A stretch of DNA of 35,201 nucleotides from the NCBI RefSeq assembly GCF_002551815.1, contig NZ_NVPR01000057.1, positions 1 to 35,201 of the forward strand, given 5' to 3'. A program made the position numbers and the translations under genes. Below the pieces are notes generated by a model. It was not told the origin of the DNA, ran no database searches, and saw only the letters and a list, made by a program, of their open reading frames with translations. This DNA comes from Bacillus sp. AFS098217. GTDB lineage: Bacteria; Bacillota; Bacilli; Bacillales; Bacillaceae_G. Below are positions 27,018-35,201 of the stretch, in pieces. The stretch's first letter is position 1. Each line of letters opens with the position of its first letter.

Positions 27018-27974
27018 TTATTTCGCTTTTTGTGAAACTATTTTTTCATATGAAAGTAAACTATCAATAACAACTTGATTTAATTTTGCTACTGCCTCCT
27101 TATCACCCTTCCCTTCTTTAATCGTTTGTACCGCTATGGATGCATACGTATATAATTTTTTCACGTCCTCACGCTTCATTGCTTTTCCTTCTTTTTCAAT
27201 TGTCTTCCATTCCTTTTCTATCGCATCTATTTCTTTTTGATCACCTTTTCCCCCTGCCTGTACACTGGATGCATATTTTACAAAATGAGTACATAAGGAC
27301 TGTAACTTGTTTAAAAAGGAGCCAAATTCCTTATCATTTTTTAGCAATGCTTTATCGGTAATCTCCCAGCTCTTTTTCAAAACAGAGATGCCATCTTTCT
27401 TATACTGTTCCATTAATTTATCTACAGATTGTTCATCACTAGCAATAGCCACAACAAGTGAATACTTATCACCATTCGATTTTAAAGCTGCTGCGCCACC
27501 ATTCTCTTTCCACTCTTGAATGGCAGCCTGTCCTTTTTCTTCAGAGGAATATAGACCTCCTTGAACAAAAAATAGCGTGATTGGCGCTAAAGCTGCCGCA
27601 TTTCCTGTCTTTGACTTCTCTTTCTTCTTCTCCTCAGTTCCTACTTCCTTCGTTTCTGTTCCACTCGGCTGCGGAGAAGCTGTTACCGTCGCTTCTTCAG
27701 TTCTCCCTTCCCCCGTTAATAAATGAAGCATGCTCATTCCGAGCATCGTGCCAATAATAATCGCAGCTGCAACTGTAAAGATAAGAGCATTGCTCCATTT
27801 TTTTTGATATTGTTTGATAGAGGATATCTTTGTTTTCTGAAACGGGACTACATTTTGCGGAGTTTCACTATCGACTTCCATCCAATCAAACTCATCTTTT
27901 TCCTTCTTCTTTTCTTCATACTTCGCTTCTATTCCGTTTACCTTAACCGAGATTGTTCGTGATTGCTTGTCCAT
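27018..27974 (-). CDS. spoIIB: Stage II sporulation protein B (SpoIIB)
   Basis: Early sporulation protein that helps engulfment and localises to the septum. The N-terminal cytoplasmic part (about 70 residues) is charged, a single membrane helix follows (FTVAAAIIIGTMLGMSMLHL), then a Thr/Ser/Glu linker and a SPOR-like domain (LFFVQGGLYSSEEKG). Start placed at ATG 27974 (MDKQSRTISVKVNG); a GTG at 27989 is possible but adds MRCER. 318 aa, near the 332 aa I recall for B. subtilis. Lies between folC and maf as in B. subtilis. Confidence 0.92.
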   Translation of the reverse strand: MDKQSRTISVKVNGIEAKYEEKKKEKDEFDWMEVDSETPQNVVPFQKTKISSIKQYQKKWSNALIFTVAAAIIIGTMLGMSMLHLLTGEGRTEEATVTASPQPSGTETKEVGTEEKKKEKSKTGNAAALAPITLFFVQGGLYSSEEKGQAAIQEWKENGGAAALKSNGDKYSLVVAIASDEQSVDKLMEQYKKDGISVLKKSWEITDKALLKNDKEFGSFLNKLQSLCTHFVKYASSVQAGGKGDQKEIDAIEKEWKTIEKEGKAMKREDVKKLYTYASIAVQTIKEGKGDKEAVAKLNQVVIDSLLSYEKIVSQKAK

Positions 27975-28054
27975 ACGCTCACACCTCACCTCTTATCGTT
28001 GTCCGCATCATATCATATTCATTGCATAAAAAACCGAGATATTTGTCAGAGGGA

Positions 28055-28061
28055 TTCGTCA
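28055..28061 (-). promoter_or_regulatory. Possible Spo0A box upstream of spoIIB
   Basis: The minus strand reads TGACGAA, a match to the 0A box TGnCGAA, about 80 nt upstream of spoIIB, with a -10-like TATGAT nearer the gene. spoIIB is an early, predivisional sporulation gene, so Spo0A control is reasonable, but a 7-bp match alone is weak. Confidence 0.35.
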
Positions 28062-28113
28062 AATTCCCCCATATAGTTATCCTATATCTATGCATTCGTC
28101 TTCATTTGTAGAA

Positions 28114-28151
28114 CAAAAAAAACTAGGACAGCAGTTGCTGTCCTAGTTTTT
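28114..28151 (-). terminator. Terminator of folC overlapping its stop
   Basis: A perfect 16-bp stem, AAAAACTAGGACAGCA with its complement around 2 nt (28118-28133 with 28136-28151), followed by more T on the minus strand. The folC TAG lies in the first arm. Confidence 0.9.
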
Positions 28152-29444
28152 CTCAAGAATATATTTTCGAACTTCTGAAATGAAATAAAGAGAACCTGTT
28201 ATGATGAAAGCATCACTTTCTTGAAGATGATTCATCTTCGTATCAATGGCTTCTTTCCAATTCTCAAAAACTTGTTTTGTTTCCTTACTTGAGTGAGTCG
28301 CAAGCTCTTCAGCAGAAATCGCACGATCAAACGTAAATGTTGTAAAAACCATTTCATCTGCAATTGTTTCTAATTGTCCTACCATGTTGTTTAGCTGTTT
28401 ATCACCAAGGGCAGTAAATAAAACAATAACGTTTTTATCGTTATAATGATCCTTCACTGTTTTTACAAGACTCGTAATTCCTTCTGGATTATGAGCGCCA
28501 TCTATAATGACATCAGGATTACTTTGCAACTTTTCAAATCGTCCAATCCAATACGCTTCACTTAATCCTGTGCGAATATGCTCCTCTTCCAGTAAGAATG
28601 ACAAATATGTTTTAAGATACATAACTGCCATTAATGCTAATGCTGCATTGCCTACCTGATGACTTCCTTTCATCGAAATCCGAACTTCCTCAAACGAAGC
28701 AAACGGACAAGAAAAATCAAAGTGCTCTCCATCTGCATCCGAACGCTGACGCATCGCTGTAAATTGTTTTCCAAGCTCATACAAGCTTGCACTCTTTTCT
28801 TTGGCAACCTTTTTGATAACCTCAAGTGCTTCTTCATCCTGTACTCCGGTAATAACAGGAACGCCCGATTTAATAATCCCTGCTTTTTCGTACGCAATTT
28901 CCCCTAGCGTATTTCCTAGAATATGCATATGATCATGGCCGATATTTGTAATTATTGTTAGAACCGGATGAATGACATTTGTAGAATCAAAACGACCGCC
29001 GAGACCAGTTTCAAATAAGACAATGTCGCAGAAGTTTACTTTACCGAAATAGCAAATTGCCATTACTGTAATAATTTCAAACTCCGTTGCTTCTCCTAAA
29101 TCTGTTTCATCTAATTTTTCTACAACTGGTTTTACCATATTTACAAGCTTAGTAATTTCTTCATCTGCAATCGGTGTACCGTTAACGCTAATTCGTTCAT
29201 TAAATGTTTCAATGTATGGAGACGTAAATGTTCCAACTTTATAGTTTTCAGCTTGCAGCATATAACGCATATACGTTAAAGTTGAACCTTTTCCATTTGT
29301 ACCTGCAAGATGCACACATTTTATATGACGCTCGGGATTTCCAAGTTCCTCTAGCATCCACTGCATTCTTTCTAATCCTGGCTTAATACCAAACTTTAAT
29401 CGGCTATGAATCCAGCCGATTGCTTCTTCGTATGTATGTACCAC
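28143..29444 (-). CDS. folC: Folylpolyglutamate synthase / dihydrofolate synthase FolC
   Basis: Adds glutamate to folates (and dihydropteroate) using ATP. Length 433 aa. The P-loop is HLAGTNGKGST, then TSPYIETFNERIS, and the Mur-ligase-like C-terminal domain has DGAHNPEG. The start is GTG at 29444 (MVHTYEEAIGW) with AAGGGG upstream. It follows valS, separated by a 97-nt gap that holds a terminator. Confidence 0.96.
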   Translation of the reverse strand: MVHTYEEAIGWIHSRLKFGIKPGLERMQWMLEELGNPERHIKCVHLAGTNGKGSTLTYMRYMLQAENYKVGTFTSPYIETFNERISVNGTPIADEEITKLVNMVKPVVEKLDETDLGEATEFEIITVMAICYFGKVNFCDIVLFETGLGGRFDSTNVIHPVLTIITNIGHDHMHILGNTLGEIAYEKAGIIKSGVPVITGVQDEEALEVIKKVAKEKSASLYELGKQFTAMRQRSDADGEHFDFSCPFASFEEVRISMKGSHQVGNAALALMAVMYLKTYLSFLLEEEHIRTGLSEAYWIGRFEKLQSNPDVIIDGAHNPEGITSLVKTVKDHYNDKNVIVLFTALGDKQLNNMVGQLETIADEMVFTTFTFDRAISAEELATHSSKETKQVFENWKEAIDTKMNHLQESDAFIITGSLYFISEVRKYILEKN

Positions 29445-29500
29445 GCGTGCTATTCCCCTTTCAAAAAAACAACCTTCTTAACTCTATTATACGCAAAGAA

Positions 29501-29529
29501 AAGAGACTCACCAATATGGCAAGTCTCTT
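29501..29529 (-). terminator. Terminator of valS
   Basis: AAGAGACTTGCC-N5-GGTGAGTCTCTT stem (one mismatch) followed by TTCTTTG. Readthrough to folC is likely, as the T-run is broken. Confidence 0.7.
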
Positions 29530-29540
29530 AAAAATAATTT

Positions 29541-32186
29541 TTATTTTTGAAGATCAGCTAGACGTTGACGAACTGCTTCGCGTTTTTCTAGGTAATCTTG
29601 CTCCTTCGCACGCTCTCCGTCAATAACTGCTGCAGGAGCTTTCGCTACGAATCCTTGATTTGAAAGTTTCTTCTGTACACGTTCTACTTCTTTATCGAAC
29701 TTCTCAAGTTCTTTTTCAAGACGTGCTTTCTCTTCATCAAGATTGATAAGATCAGCTAACGGTAAGAATAACTCTGCACCTGATACGATTGCAGTCATCG
29801 CTTTTTCTGGCGCTTGTAAATCAGTCTTAATTGTTAATTCACTTGGATTACAGAAACGCTCAATGTAAGAGCTATTTTTCGTAAGCTGCGTCAGTACCGC
29901 TTCATCTTTTGCTTTAATTTGCATTTGAACTTTTTTGCTCATTGGCGTATTTACTTCTGCACGGATGTTACGAACAGAGCGAATGATATCAACTAGAAGG
30001 TGCATTTCTGCTGCCGCCTCTTTATCTTGTAAATCTTCGCGAACTGTTGGCCATGCAGCTACCGTAATAGATTCGCCTTCATGTGGTAAATGCTGCCAAA
30101 TCTTCTCTGTTACGAATGGCATGAATGGGTGTAATAGACGCATCGTTTGGTCTAGTACGTAAGCTAAAATAGAACGCGTTGTTTTCTTAGCTGCTTCATC
30201 TTCACCGTATAGTGGAAGCTTCGCCATTTCGATGTACCAGTCACAGAAATCATCCCAAATGAAGTTGTATAATGAACGACCAGCTTCACCGAACTCATAT
30301 TTATCCATGTTACGTGTTACACTTTCAATCGTTTCATTTAAACGAGTTAAAATCCACTTATCAGCAACTGATTTTTCACCAGTTAAATCGATTTCTTCAT
30401 ATTTCATGTCATCCATGTTCATTAATACGAAGCGTGATGCATTCCAAATTTTATTAATGAAGTTCCAAGTAGATTCTACTTTCTCCATGCTGAAACGTAA
30501 ATCTTGACCTGGTGCACTTCCTGTTGATAAGAAGTAGCGCATTGCATCTGCACCATACTTCTCGATAACATCCATCGGATCAATACCGTTACCAAGAGAT
30601 TTACTCATTTTACGTCCTTGCTCATCACGAACTAAACCGTGAATTAATACGTCTTTAAATGGACGCTCTCCTGTAAACTCTAAACCTTGGAAAATCATAC
30701 GAGATACCCAGAAGAAGATAATGTCATAACCAGTTACTAAAGCATCTGTTGAATAGTAACGTTTAAAGTCTGCTGCATCTTCATTTGGCCAACCAAGTGT
30801 TGAGAACGGCCATAACGCTGAACTGAACCATGTATCAAGTACGTCGTTATCTTGATTCCAGTTTTCAATATCCGCTGGTGCTTCTGTACCTACGTACACT
30901 TCACCAGTTTCTTTATGGTACCAAGCTGGAATGCGGTGTCCCCACCATAACTGACGAGAAATACACCAGTCATGAATATTTTCCATCCAACGCAAGTACG
31001 TGTTTTCAAAACGATCTGGTACGAACGTTACTTTCTCTTCTTCTTTTTGTTGAAGTTCTACTGCTTTTTCTGCAAGTGGAGCCATTTTTACAAACCATTG
31101 TGTTGATAAGTAAGGCTCAACAACTGCACCGCTACGCTCACTATGACCTACTGCATGCATATGAGGCTCGATTTCTACTAATACGCCAGCTTCTTGTAAA
31201 TCTTTCACTAACGCTTTACGGCATTCAAAACGATCCATACCGTTATACTTACCAGCCTTTTCGTTCATCGTTCCATCTTCGTTCATTACTAAAATACGTG
31301 GTAAGTCATGACGGTTACCTACTTCAAAGTCATTCGGGTCATGAGCTGGTGTAATTTTTACAACGCCTGTGCCGAAGTCTTTTTCTACGTATTCATCAGC
31401 AATAATCGGAATCTCACGGCCTACGATTGGCAGTGTAACTGTTTTTCCGATTAAATGTTTGTAACGATCATCTTCTGGATGTACTGCTACTGCTGTATCA
31501 CCAAGCATCGTTTCTGGACGAGTTGTTGCAAGACGAATGTGACCAGAGCCATCTGTTAATGGGTAGTTCATATGGTAGAATGCACCTTGAACATCTTTAT
31601 GAATTACTTCAATATCAGAAAGAGCCGTGCGTGTTGCTGGGTCCCAGTTAATAATATATTCACCGCGGTAAATTAAGCCTTTTTCGTACAATTGAACGAA
31701 TACTTTATTAACCGCATCAGATAAACCTTCATCTAATGTGAAACGTTCGCGAGAATAGTCTAGTCCTAAACCAACTTTCCCCCATTGTTGACGAATGTGA
31801 GAAGCGTACTCTTCTTTCCATTCCCAAGCTTTTTCAAGGAACTTCTCACGGCCAAGATCGTAACGTGAAATACCTTCTTCACGAAGTTTTCCTTCTACTT
31901 TCGCTTGCGTTGCGATACCAGCATGGTCCATTCCTGGAAGCCATAATACATCGTAACCTTGCATACGCTTTGTACGAGTTAAAATATCTTGAAGCGTCGT
32001 ATCCCAAGCATGACCTAAGTGCAACTTACCAGTTACGTTTGGCGGTGGGATTACAATTGTATAAGGTTGTTTCTTTTCATCTCCTGTTGCTTCGAAATAT
32101 TTGCCCTCAAGCCACCATTTATAACGGCCTTCTTCAACGGACATATGATCATATTTAGTTGGTAAATTCTTTTCCGTGTTTGACAT
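29541..32186 (-). CDS. valS: Valyl-tRNA synthetase
   Basis: Class I synthetase, 881 aa. HIGH motif in [19 protein letters not shown] motif in [12 protein letters not shown], the editing (CP1) domain with [13 protein letters not shown], the anticodon domain after about residue 600, and the C-terminal coiled coil ([19 protein letters not shown]). Start at ATG 32186 ([13 protein letters not shown]) with AAGGAGGG upstream; an in-frame start at 32222 falls in the T-box terminator and is rejected. Regulated by the T-box leader just upstream. Confidence 0.97.
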   Translation of the reverse strand: MSNTEKNLPTKYDHMSVEEGRYKWWLEGKYFEATGDEKKQPYTIVIPPPNVTGKLHLGHAWDTTLQDILTRTKRMQGYDVLWLPGMDHAGIATQAKVEGKLREEGISRYDLGREKFLEKAWEWKEEYASHIRQQWGKVGLGLDYSRERFTLDEGLSDAVNKVFVQLYEKGLIYRGEYIINWDPATRTALSDIEVIHKDVQGAFYHMNYPLTDGSGHIRLATTRPETMLGDTAVAVHPEDDRYKHLIGKTVTLPIVGREIPIIADEYVEKDFGTGVVKITPAHDPNDFEVGNRHDLPRILVMNEDGTMNEKAGKYNGMDRFECRKALVKDLQEAGVLVEIEPHMHAVGHSERSGAVVEPYLSTQWFVKMAPLAEKAVELQQKEEEKVTFVPDRFENTYLRWMENIHDWCISRQLWWGHRIPAWYHKETGEVYVGTEAPADIENWNQDNDVLDTWFSSALWPFSTLGWPNEDAADFKRYYSTDALVTGYDIIFFWVSRMIFQGLEFTGERPFKDVLIHGLVRDEQGRKMSKSLGNGIDPMDVIEKYGADAMRYFLSTGSAPGQDLRFSMEKVESTWNFINKIWNASRFVLMNMDDMKYEEIDLTGEKSVADKWILTRLNETIESVTRNMDKYEFGEAGRSLYNFIWDDFCDWYIEMAKLPLYGEDEAAKKTTRSILAYVLDQTMRLLHPFMPFVTEKIWQHLPHEGESITVAAWPTVREDLQDKEAAAEMHLLVDIIRSVRNIRAEVNTPMSKKVQMQIKAKDEAVLTQLTKNSSYIERFCNPSELTIKTDLQAPEKAMTAIVSGAELFLPLADLINLDEEKARLEKELEKFDKEVERVQKKLSNQGFVAKAPAAVIDGERAKEQDYLEKREAVRQRLADLQK

Positions 32187-32206
32187 TACTTTCCCTCCTT
32201 CAAAAT

Positions 32207-32475
32207 AAAAAATGCCCCTCATCCAAAAAGGACGAGGGACATCGCGGTACCACCTTTATTTACAAACAAATTCAAAATTTGCTTATACTCTTAATTTGAT
32301 AACGGACAAATCCGTCTTTTCCTAATGAGAATGACTCCGTTCAGAAAAGATGCTCCAGGGCTACCTTCTAACATGACTATCTAGAGAATCTCCCAGCTAA
32401 TAATTCTCCTCTCTGAAGACGTTTAATGTTATACTCTTCCCCTTCAATGCATTTATATAATTGTTATTTATTATA
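32207..32475 (-). promoter_or_regulatory. T-box riboswitch leader of valS
   Basis: The minus strand contains the T-box AGGTGGTACCGCG (32255-32243) followed by a terminator stem CCCTCGTCC / GGATGAGGG (32238-32230 with 32224-32216) and six T. Stem I begins near AGTA (GAAGAGTA); TAACAT pairs with ATGTTA, and just above that helix sits the triplet GTC (32377-32375), the valine specifier codon. The acceptor-pairing base (T in GGTGGT-ACC) fits the discriminator A of tRNA-Val. Uncharged tRNA-Val would favour the antiterminator and raise valS expression. Confidence 0.93.
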
Positions 32476-32481
32476 TACAAT

Positions 32482-32510
32482 AGTGTAAAAAACGAAACCA
32501 TATTCGTCAA
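32482..32510 (-). promoter_or_regulatory. valS leader promoter
   Basis: TTGACG (32510-32505), 17-nt spacer, TACACT (32487-32482) on the minus strand. Start would lie a few bases downstream, at the head of the T-box leader. The 106 nt between 32511 and 32616 hold no feature I can recognise. Confidence 0.5.
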
Positions 32511-32616
32511 GATAAAAATATTTTTCGACTTACATCTAGAATGATTACATTCTATTTTCAATCAGCTTAACCAGTTTTTTATAATATATGCAAGAAACTA
32601 AAAAATACAACACAAG

Positions 32617-32645
32617 CACCTTGGGTACTTATCCTGCATACTGTA
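32617..32645 (+). promoter_or_regulatory. Sigma-K-like promoter
   Basis: CACC (32617-32620), 16-nt spacer, then CATA-CTG-TA (32637-32645), with G before the -10. This matches the sigma-K consensus mACm-N16-gCATAnnnTA. Transcription would start near 32653, about 55 nt before the small ORF at 32710. Confidence 0.6.
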
Positions 32646-32709
32646 ATATTACCTTCACCTTTCCTATATGACAATAAAGCAGTTACACTTCCTATACGGG
32701 GGAATCATT

Positions 32710-32904
32710 ATGCGACGATATCGACGCACCTACAATTTTTCTGCTCCTTCATGGGCCAGAAATTTGCAAACAATGTTTTCTGATTTTGCAATCCCACTTA
32801 CTATTTTCCAAGGGATTCGCACTTTACTATTTCCAACCTTTTTAGATTTCATCATCCTTATTATTTTTGTTGTAGCCACAATCCGCTTACATTTTCAGCC
32901 GTAG
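32710..32904 (+). CDS. Small hypothetical membrane protein
   Basis: 64 aa, not recognised as a known family. A basic N-terminus (MRRYRRTYNFSAP) precedes a linker and one or two hydrophobic stretches (about residues 25-40 and 44-60: FLDFIILIIFVVATIR). Start at ATG 32710 with GGGGGA upstream; an in-frame ATG at 32668 lacks a ribosome site. It is the only plus-strand gene between 7447 and the window end, and is convergent with ysxE. The upstream sigma-K-like promoter suggests mother-cell expression late in sporulation. Confidence 0.6.
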   Translation: MRRYRRTYNFSAPSWARNLQTMFSDFAIPLTIFQGIRTLLFPTFLDFIILIIFVVATIRLHFQP

Positions 32905-32930
32905 CCTCAAAGAACCTTGAGACTACGGCT
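32897..32930. terminator. Hairpin between the small ORF and ysxE
   Basis: AGCCGTAG-C-CTCAA pairs with TTGAG-A-CTACGGCT (one mismatch). It includes the stop of the small ORF. There is no clear T-run on either side, so it may be a bidirectional but weak terminator. Confidence 0.5.
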
Positions 32931-32931
32931 G

Positions 32932-33957
32932 TTATCCATTTCCTTGCTGCGCAGCTTGTAATTGTGAAATAAAATACTCTACGTTACTTACAAGCCAATG
33001 TGATTGCTGTAACATTTTCACACCATGCAGTTCTTTCTGTTTATTACGAACTTGTTGTGCGCTTGTATAAGAATGAATTTGTCGAATAAATGGGGAGGGA
33101 TACGTTAAATAAGCGAACATTAAGAGCTGCTCTTCTTTTGTAAATGGAAAATTCTTTTGGTATGCTTGATACCATTCAAAGCGATCGCTTCTCGCAATTG
33201 GATATGTGTTCAAAGAGCGGGAATAAAAGCTAACAATATCTTGCACAGGTGTTGCGAACTGGGATCTTTCTAAACTAATAAAATAACCATTCCGTTCATA
33301 GTCAAATAAAAAATGATTGAGTGATACATTTCCATGCACAAAAGAAACGCGCGTTTTCTCTTTCTCTTTCATCGCTTCATACCACTCAGTCAGTTGTTTT
33401 GTTGCAAAATCACGTGCCCTCATGACATGATGAAAATACGTACAATATTGTAATTCAAACGGAGACATGTACCACTTCGCCTCAGATTCTACAAGAAATT
33501 GCTCTAACGTCTCTCCCTCCCTCTCCCAGCGCTCTGATATATTCGTATAATGACCCTCCAAAGCTTCTTCTGTATATGTTTCTTCTTTTATCGTTTTTTG
33601 GTGGAGCATCGCTAATGTCTGAAACATTTTATGATATTGGTCATTGTCCTCCCCATGCCCTTCCGCTCGCTCAAGCCAAGGCATTAAATAATAACTATAT
33701 GTTCCATCACTTAAAATATAATTTCCGTCCGTCGCATGATAAATAGGTACATAATTTGAAAATCCTTTTTCTTTTAAATATTGAATATGATGCATGAAAT
33801 TATTCCGCTCTAATCTTTTATCTGGTAATTTCTTTAATGCATATGGACCTTGATTCGTATAAATTTTCATTACATTTCCGTGTTCTTCCATATGCTGGGT
33901 GTCCAGTTGATATCGTCTGACGATTGGTTCATAGCGATTTCGTAATTCTATATCCAT
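32932..33957 (-). CDS. ysxE: YsxE, spore coat-associated kinase-fold protein
   Basis: CotS-like member of the aminoglycoside phosphotransferase/kinase fold, 341 aa, involved in SpoVID-dependent coat encasement in B. subtilis. N-lobe remnants (VMKIYTNQGPYALKKLPD) with the lysine are present. The catalytic loop is HGNVSLNHFLF instead of HGDxxxxN, so Asp is replaced by Asn, and the following metal-binding Asp position reads FISLERSQ. It therefore looks like a pseudokinase. Downstream of spoVID with its own spacing of 106 nt and a terminator between. Confidence 0.88.
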   Translation of the reverse strand: MDIELRNRYEPIVRRYQLDTQHMEEHGNVMKIYTNQGPYALKKLPDKRLERNNFMHHIQYLKEKGFSNYVPIYHATDGNYILSDGTYSYYLMPWLERAEGHGEDNDQYHKMFQTLAMLHQKTIKEETYTEEALEGHYTNISERWEREGETLEQFLVESEAKWYMSPFELQYCTYFHHVMRARDFATKQLTEWYEAMKEKEKTRVSFVHGNVSLNHFLFDYERNGYFISLERSQFATPVQDIVSFYSRSLNTYPIARSDRFEWYQAYQKNFPFTKEEQLLMFAYLTYPSPFIRQIHSYTSAQQVRNKQKELHGVKMLQQSHWLVSNVEYFISQLQAAQQGNG

Positions 33958-34041
33958 ACGACTGATCCTTTCTCATTCAAAAAATACAAATAAAACAAAA
34001 CTTAAATCACCCTTCACAAACAGGAAAATGAAAGAAAAGAG

Positions 34042-34067
34042 GTGAGTGAAGAAAATTCTTCACTCAC
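34042..34067 (-). terminator. Terminator of spoVID overlapping its stop
   Basis: Perfect 12-bp stem GTGAGTGAAGAA / TTCTTCACTCAC around 2 nt; the spoVID TGA lies in the first arm. The tail CTCTTTTCTTTC is T-rich but broken. Confidence 0.75.
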
Positions 34068-35047
34068 TTTACCTTCGCTTTTGAAACAGGTATATATATA
34101 ACCTGCCCTGCGGTTAAATAAATGTCATCCGTTTGGTTGATGCGGTGTAAGTGCTGTACAGACGTTTCATAACGCTCTGCAACCGATTCAATTGTATCCC
34201 CTTCTTGCACGAAGTACATCCGTAACTTTGTGAACTCTTCCTGCGGCTCTTTTGTAAATAATTTCGTTAAATATAGTGCATTTTCATCTCTTTGTGAGTA
34301 TAATGATTCTTCCTGTTCTTCTTTCACTTTCTCTACTTTCTCTTTCTTAAAACCCTTCCGGCCGAACAATTCAAATTGAGGTGTGACTTCTTGTTCTTTT
34401 TCCCGCTCTTCTTGTTCTACTTCCTCTTCTAACCCCTGTTCTTTCCGCTCCTCTAATTGAAACGGTTCAAATGCATAATCTTCCCATCCATTTGATTCTG
34501 TGTGAAGCGTTACTTCTTCAGCCTCTACCGATGTTTTCTCCTCATCTACAGCTTTTATTTCCTGCTCTCTCTTAACTTCCGCATACTCAATTTCTACCTC
34601 TTCCATTTCATCTGGCACTCTCTCTTCATCACACAGGCCAGAGATGGATATATCCGCTAATAGTTGTAAACAGCCATTTTCTTTTAGTTCATAATCAAAT
34701 TCTTCAATCGAAACATACAATTCTTCAATTTGTTTTACTCGATTTCGCGGAATCGAAATTTCTAGTGGGAAAGAATGGACGAGTTCGTTTACCCCGTCTT
34801 CTCTTGTTTCTACATAATCAATTGCTTTTGCGGGAGATAACTCCCTCAGTGAAAATTCAGAGTCATCTTGTCTAGCAACATATTCCCCTGTTAAATCTAA
34901 CTGCCCTCTTACAATTACCTCATAATCAAGCTCTTCTATCTCAACGTCTGGATCTAACGAAATTGACAAAAGTTCTTCGACTTCCTGTCCGCTTTGGAAC
35001 CAAACCGATTCTTTTAATGAAAAACGTAATGAATGATCTGTTGTCAC
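34064..35047 (-). CDS. spoVID: SpoVID, spore coat encasement protein
   Basis: Peripheral mother-cell protein that drives coat encasement and binds SafA. I place the start at GTG 35047 (MTTDHSLRFSLKESVWFQ, 327 aa): GGGAGGGGG lies 7 nt upstream, and the resulting N-terminus resembles the B. subtilis protein as I recall it, whereas the ATG at 35077 lacks a ribosome site. N-terminal beta-rich domain (1-180), a long Glu/Lys-rich acidic middle (about 180-265), and a C-terminal LysM domain (about 275-323: MYFVQEGDTIESVAERYETS). Partner of SafA, whose gene starts at the other end of the window. Confidence 0.94.
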   Translation of the reverse strand: MTTDHSLRFSLKESVWFQSGQEVEELLSISLDPDVEIEELDYEVIVRGQLDLTGEYVARQDDSEFSLRELSPAKAIDYVETREDGVNELVHSFPLEISIPRNRVKQIEELYVSIEEFDYELKENGCLQLLADISISGLCDEERVPDEMEEVEIEYAEVKREQEIKAVDEEKTSVEAEEVTLHTESNGWEDYAFEPFQLEERKEQGLEEEVEQEEREKEQEVTPQFELFGRKGFKKEKVEKVKEEQEESLYSQRDENALYLTKLFTKEPQEEFTKLRMYFVQEGDTIESVAERYETSVQHLHRINQTDDIYLTAGQVIYIPVSKAKVK

Positions 35048-35201
35048 TTCTTTTCCCCCTCCCAAACTGTATGTCATTACAGGTTTATGTGTCTGGGGGT
35101 CTTTTTATGAGTAAAAAATCAAACTATACATAGACGCTTCCTATCCATTTTTCATATATCGGCGCGTTGGCAATATACGACATAATAAAAAGGTTGTCAG
35201 G
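35048..35201 (-). other. Leader/upstream region of spoVID
   Basis: No gene is visible from 35048 to the window end. On the minus strand a run CCCCC (35099-35095) stands about 35 nt before the GGGGG of the ribosome site (35059-35055), with a small hairpin CTGTA-N6-TACAG (35082-35067) between them; the C-run could pair with the ribosome site. A TATATT-like element farther up resembles a sigma-E -35 only weakly. Confidence 0.4.

Noticed and set aside
27974-27989. GTG start for spoIIB at 27989
   Set aside because: ATG 27974 gives a typical start and reasonable ribosome-site distance; the GTG version adds only MRCER.
28063-28095. Sigma-H promoter for spoIIB (ATAGGATAA and GGGGAAT)
   Set aside because: Both boxes match, but their spacing is 7 nt instead of the needed 11-12.
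32187-32222. Upstream in-frame start of valS
   Set aside because: It lies inside the T-box terminator stem; the ATG at 32186 has AAGGAGGG in front.

Overview
The window looks like the chromosome of a Bacillus cereus-group organism. It is AT-rich, and it carries an ExsA/SafA-type LysM spore-coat protein, nadBCA, spo0B-obg, spoIVFAB, mreBCD-minCD, radC, maf, spoIIB, folC, valS, ysxE and spoVID in the order typical of Bacillus. An RNase E/G-family gene lies next to rplU, and I recall B. subtilis lacking this gene. All placements come from reading the sequence and from recalled gene families; nothing was searched.

Layout. 1-1094: start of the spore-coat morphogenetic gene safA/exsA (minus, runs off the edge). 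1342-6713: NAD biosynthesis, nadB-nadC-nadA (minus), divergent from nadS-nadR (plus) across a shared operator/promoter region. 6800-7447: a lone MOSC-domain gene, convergent with pheA (7490-8341). 8438-14947: a five-gene Bce-type peptide sensing/detoxification module (response regulator, histidine kinase, ATPase and two paralogous BceB-like permeases), all minus. 15083-18094: spo0B-obg and the rplU-prp-rpmA ribosomal operon with its leader. 18110-21271: RNase G-like gene and spoIVFA-spoIVFB. 21337-26792: maf-radC-mreBCD-minCD, for cell shape and division-site selection. 27018-32510: spoIIB, folC and valS with a T-box leader. 32617-32904: a tiny plus-strand membrane-protein gene behind a sigma-K-like promoter. 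32932-35047: ysxE and spoVID.

How it fits together. Most of the window is conserved housekeeping and sporulation backbone. The two ends encode SafA and SpoVID, which are interaction partners in coat assembly. The least ordinary part is the Bce-like module between obg and pheA. It has two full-length permeases for one ATPase, a BceR-type operator (TGACA-N4-TGTAA) overlapping the kinase stop codon, and a perfect 16-bp hairpin between the two permease genes. Other points of interest are the alternating 39-bp repeat array in safA, the sigma-K-promoted 64-aa membrane protein, the apparently catalytically degenerate YsxE kinase fold, and the frequent embedding of stop codons in terminator stems. 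I saw no CRISPR array, insertion sequence, tRNA or rRNA gene.
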